7,154 nucleotides of DNA, taken from NCBI GenBank assembly GCA_002441205.1, contig DJVN01000045.1, forward strand, positions 1 through 7,154, given 5' to 3'. The translations under genes and the position numbers were made by a program. Positions 6,180-7,154 of the stretch are shown here, one piece after another (within the stretch, counting starts at the first letter, position 1; every line of letters begins with the position of its first letter). A model generated the notes under the pieces. That model searched no databases and was not told the origin of the DNA. It worked only from the letters and a program-made list of their open reading frames with translations. The DNA is from Syntrophaceae bacterium UBA6255. GTDB taxonomy: Bacteria; Desulfobacterota; Syntrophia; Syntrophales; Smithellaceae.

Positions 6180-6818
6180 ATGTTGAAAAAATCACGAAAT
6201 GATCTTGTAGAATTGCTCAATGTTGCCGGATTGCTGTTTACCTTTGTTTTTATTTCCGCATCAATAACCGGATGTGCATCCACCAGCATGATGCGCAGCG
6301 CATCCATTGAAGCGGGTGAATCTAAGACATTCAATGCTTCTTTTGATAACGTTTTAGATGCTGCCAGAGAATCAGTTACCCAATCAGGACTGGAAGTCGA
6401 AGAGGATACCCAATTAGATGATCAGACGTGGATTATTATTTGCAATAAAGGCGTAACAGGATGGTCATGGGGGGAGCGCGCGAGAATTACAGTTCAAAAG
6501 AAAAGTGAATCAAAAACATTAGTCCGCGTCCTCACGAGAAGAAAGCTTCCTACTAACGTAACAGCGACATGGGATTTTTCACCTGAAATATTCTCTAACA
6601 TTGAATCGAATCTTCAAGTAGTAAATCCTATTCCATCCGCTACAGAAGCAGACCAGAGCCTAAAAGGAATAAAAGGTATTGTATTGTCTGATGGAAATGT
6701 CATCGAAGGGCAAATACTAAATATTAGTGCTAACGCCGTGATAATTCGGACAAAGGATGGAAAGGTATTATCATATTCCTTTGAAAAAGAAGTAAAGGGG
6801 TTTATTAAAGAGAAATAG
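6180..6818 (+). CDS. Predicted lipoprotein with compact alpha/beta domain and C-terminal tag module
   Basis: A 212-residue protein. The N-terminus is long for a signal (polar MLKKSRNDLVELL, then LLFTFVFISA) and ends in lipobox ITGC with Cys 32 and Ala at +2, suggesting the outer membrane. Residues ~44-145 look like one small alpha/beta domain (FNASFDNVLDAARESVTQSG, then strands around WIIICNKG and RARITVQKK). This is the pattern of short envelope lipoproteins with unknown roles. Residues 164-212 are the tag module, 43 of 47 identical to the ankyrin protein's module. AAGGA at 6163-6167 precedes the ATG by 12 bases. It starts 19 bases after the preceding stop, so co-transcription with 5216-6160 is likely. 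Confidence 0.87.
   Translation: MLKKSRNDLVELLNVAGLLFTFVFISASITGCASTSMMRSASIEAGESKTFNASFDNVLDAARESVTQSGLEVEEDTQLDDQTWIIICNKGVTGWSWGERARITVQKKSESKTLVRVLTRRKLPTNVTATWDFSPEIFSNIESNLQVVNPIPSATEADQSLKGIKGIVLSDGNVIEGQILNISANAVIIRTKDGKVLSYSFEKEVKGFIKEK
6696..6793 (+). repeat. 98-bp near-identical module DNA, copy 2
   Basis: Partner of 4896-4993, exactly 1800 bases downstream, in the same orientation and reading frame, with two silent differences. The module in the intervening gene (6011-6157) is far more divergent at both DNA and protein level. Confidence 0.93.
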
Positions 6819-6874
6819 GCACTCAGAAAAAATGACTTGACCTCTGACAATTGATTATCGATTTTGAAAATTTA

Positions 6875-6947
6875 CCCTTGGGGGAATTTGGGCCTTGTAT
6901 CTCGGCGGCCAACTCATCTGTGGCCCTTGCACCCCCCATCATAAGGG
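6875..6947. other. Multi-tier hairpin-forming element of unknown role
   Basis: Three nested complementary pairs: CCCTT (6875-6879) with AAGGG (6943-6947), GGGGG (6880-6884) with CCCCC within 6932-6937, and GGGCC (6890-6894) with GGCCC (6922-6926). They are separated by a one-sided ATCAT bulge and a near-symmetric internal loop, around a 27-base apical loop. It is in the 298-base gene-free stretch between the last lipoprotein stop and attR. No T-run follows, so it is not a standard intrinsic terminator. It may be a structured transcript end, a small RNA or a recombination/replication site of the old element. Confidence 0.45.
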
Positions 6948-7040
6948 AAATATTTCTTCAGAAAAGATGCTAAAAGTGGTAAATATTTTTTCGGCAGTTC
7001 GAGAGGAATCAAAGCACTAGATTAGAGGCGTCATCAAAAT

Positions 7041-7062
7041 ATGGGGGCATATTTGGGGGCAT
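7041..7062 (+). repeat. Tandem GGGGGCAT repeats near attR, candidate integrase arm sites
   Basis: ATGGGGGCAT (7041-7050) and TTGGGGGCAT (7053-7062) recur with a 12-base period and are framed by TCATCA (7031-7036) and TGATGA (7062-7067). They are 54 bases inside attR. Short repeats at this distance from a crossover site are typical arm-type binding sites for tyrosine integrases. The role is inferred from position. Confidence 0.4.
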
Positions 7063-7116
7063 GATGAAAATTATGGTTCAAAAATAAACAATGAATATAA
7101 GATATTAGGCTATTTA

Positions 7117-7154
7117 TTCGAATCTCACATTGCCCACCAAATTATCCTCCGACA
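7117..7154. repeat. attR: direct repeat of the tRNA-Arg 3' end
   Basis: Identical over 38 bases to 269-306, running to the last base of the window, so the true repeat may be longer. It contains the tRNA 3' half from the T loop through CCA but no 5' part (upstream bases 7081-7116 are unrelated AT-rich sequence), so it is a repeat scar and not a second tRNA gene. It marks the right boundary of the island. Confidence 0.93.

Noticed and set aside
6837..6865. TTGACC with a GATTTT 17 bases downstream, as a promoter for the hairpin element
   Set aside because: The -35 is fair but the -10 is poor, and no downstream gene supports it.
7117..7154. Possible second tRNA-Arg gene at the right edge
   Set aside because: Only the T-loop-to-CCA half is present; acceptor 5' strand, D arm and anticodon arm are absent, so it is an att repeat.
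1..7154. CRISPR array or insertion sequence
   Set aside because: No regularly spaced repeats with unique spacers, and no transposase or terminal inverted repeats were seen on either strand.

Overview
The window looks like a small, decayed genomic island sitting in a tRNA gene of an AT-leaning Gram-negative bacterium. The Gram-negative call rests on three adjacent lipoprotein signal peptides, a well-formed sigma-54 (-24/-12) promoter and an NtrC-type response regulator remnant. This combination fits Desulfobacterota (the former deltaproteobacteria), but the assignment is inference only.

Layout. Positions 1-167 hold the tail of a chromosomal gene, followed by an intact tRNA-Arg(CCG) at 215-291. 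The last part of that tRNA plus 15 bases of flank (269-306) recurs exactly at the right edge (7117-7154). These 38-bp direct repeats are the attL/attR of an integrated element whose repeat-to-repeat unit is about 6.85 kb. Immediately inside attL is a terminator (327-352), then a frameshifted scrap of a P4-type tyrosine integrase C-terminus (about 360-545). No intact integrase exists in the element, so it is probably stranded unless helped in trans. Tandem GGGGGCAT repeats near attR (7041-7062) could be old integrase arm sites.

Left cargo: a reverse-strand XRE/Cro-type repressor (565-930) faces, across a region with two inverted repeats, three forward genes. These encode a 3-TM protein with a cytosolic helical tail (1082-1882), a 4-TM small protein (1999-2346) and a soluble protein with a Cys-x4-Cys-x2-Cys motif (2418-2972). 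None has a function I can name.

Right cargo: a 33-bp palindrome and a sigma-54 promoter (3027-3130) precede a broken NtrC-family response regulator. It has a full receiver domain, a frameshift right after its start codon, an internal deletion and only the beginning of an AAA+ domain. Three predicted lipoprotein genes follow: an ankyrin-repeat lipoprotein (3753-5012), a second lipoprotein (5216-6160) and a third (6180-6818). They have unrelated N-terminal bodies but end in the same ~48-residue module (IKGIVL..G.VIEGQI....IRTKD), predicted to be a small SH3/Sm-like beta barrel. The module copies in the first and third genes are nearly identical at DNA level (96 of 98 bases, both differences synonymous), which points to recent copying or gene conversion of the tag alone.

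The most interesting feature is this set of modular, commonly tagged envelope lipoproteins on a stranded tRNA island, possibly now driven by the sigma-54 promoter inherited from the dead regulator. A 73-base multi-tier hairpin (6875-6947) lies between the last lipoprotein gene and attR.
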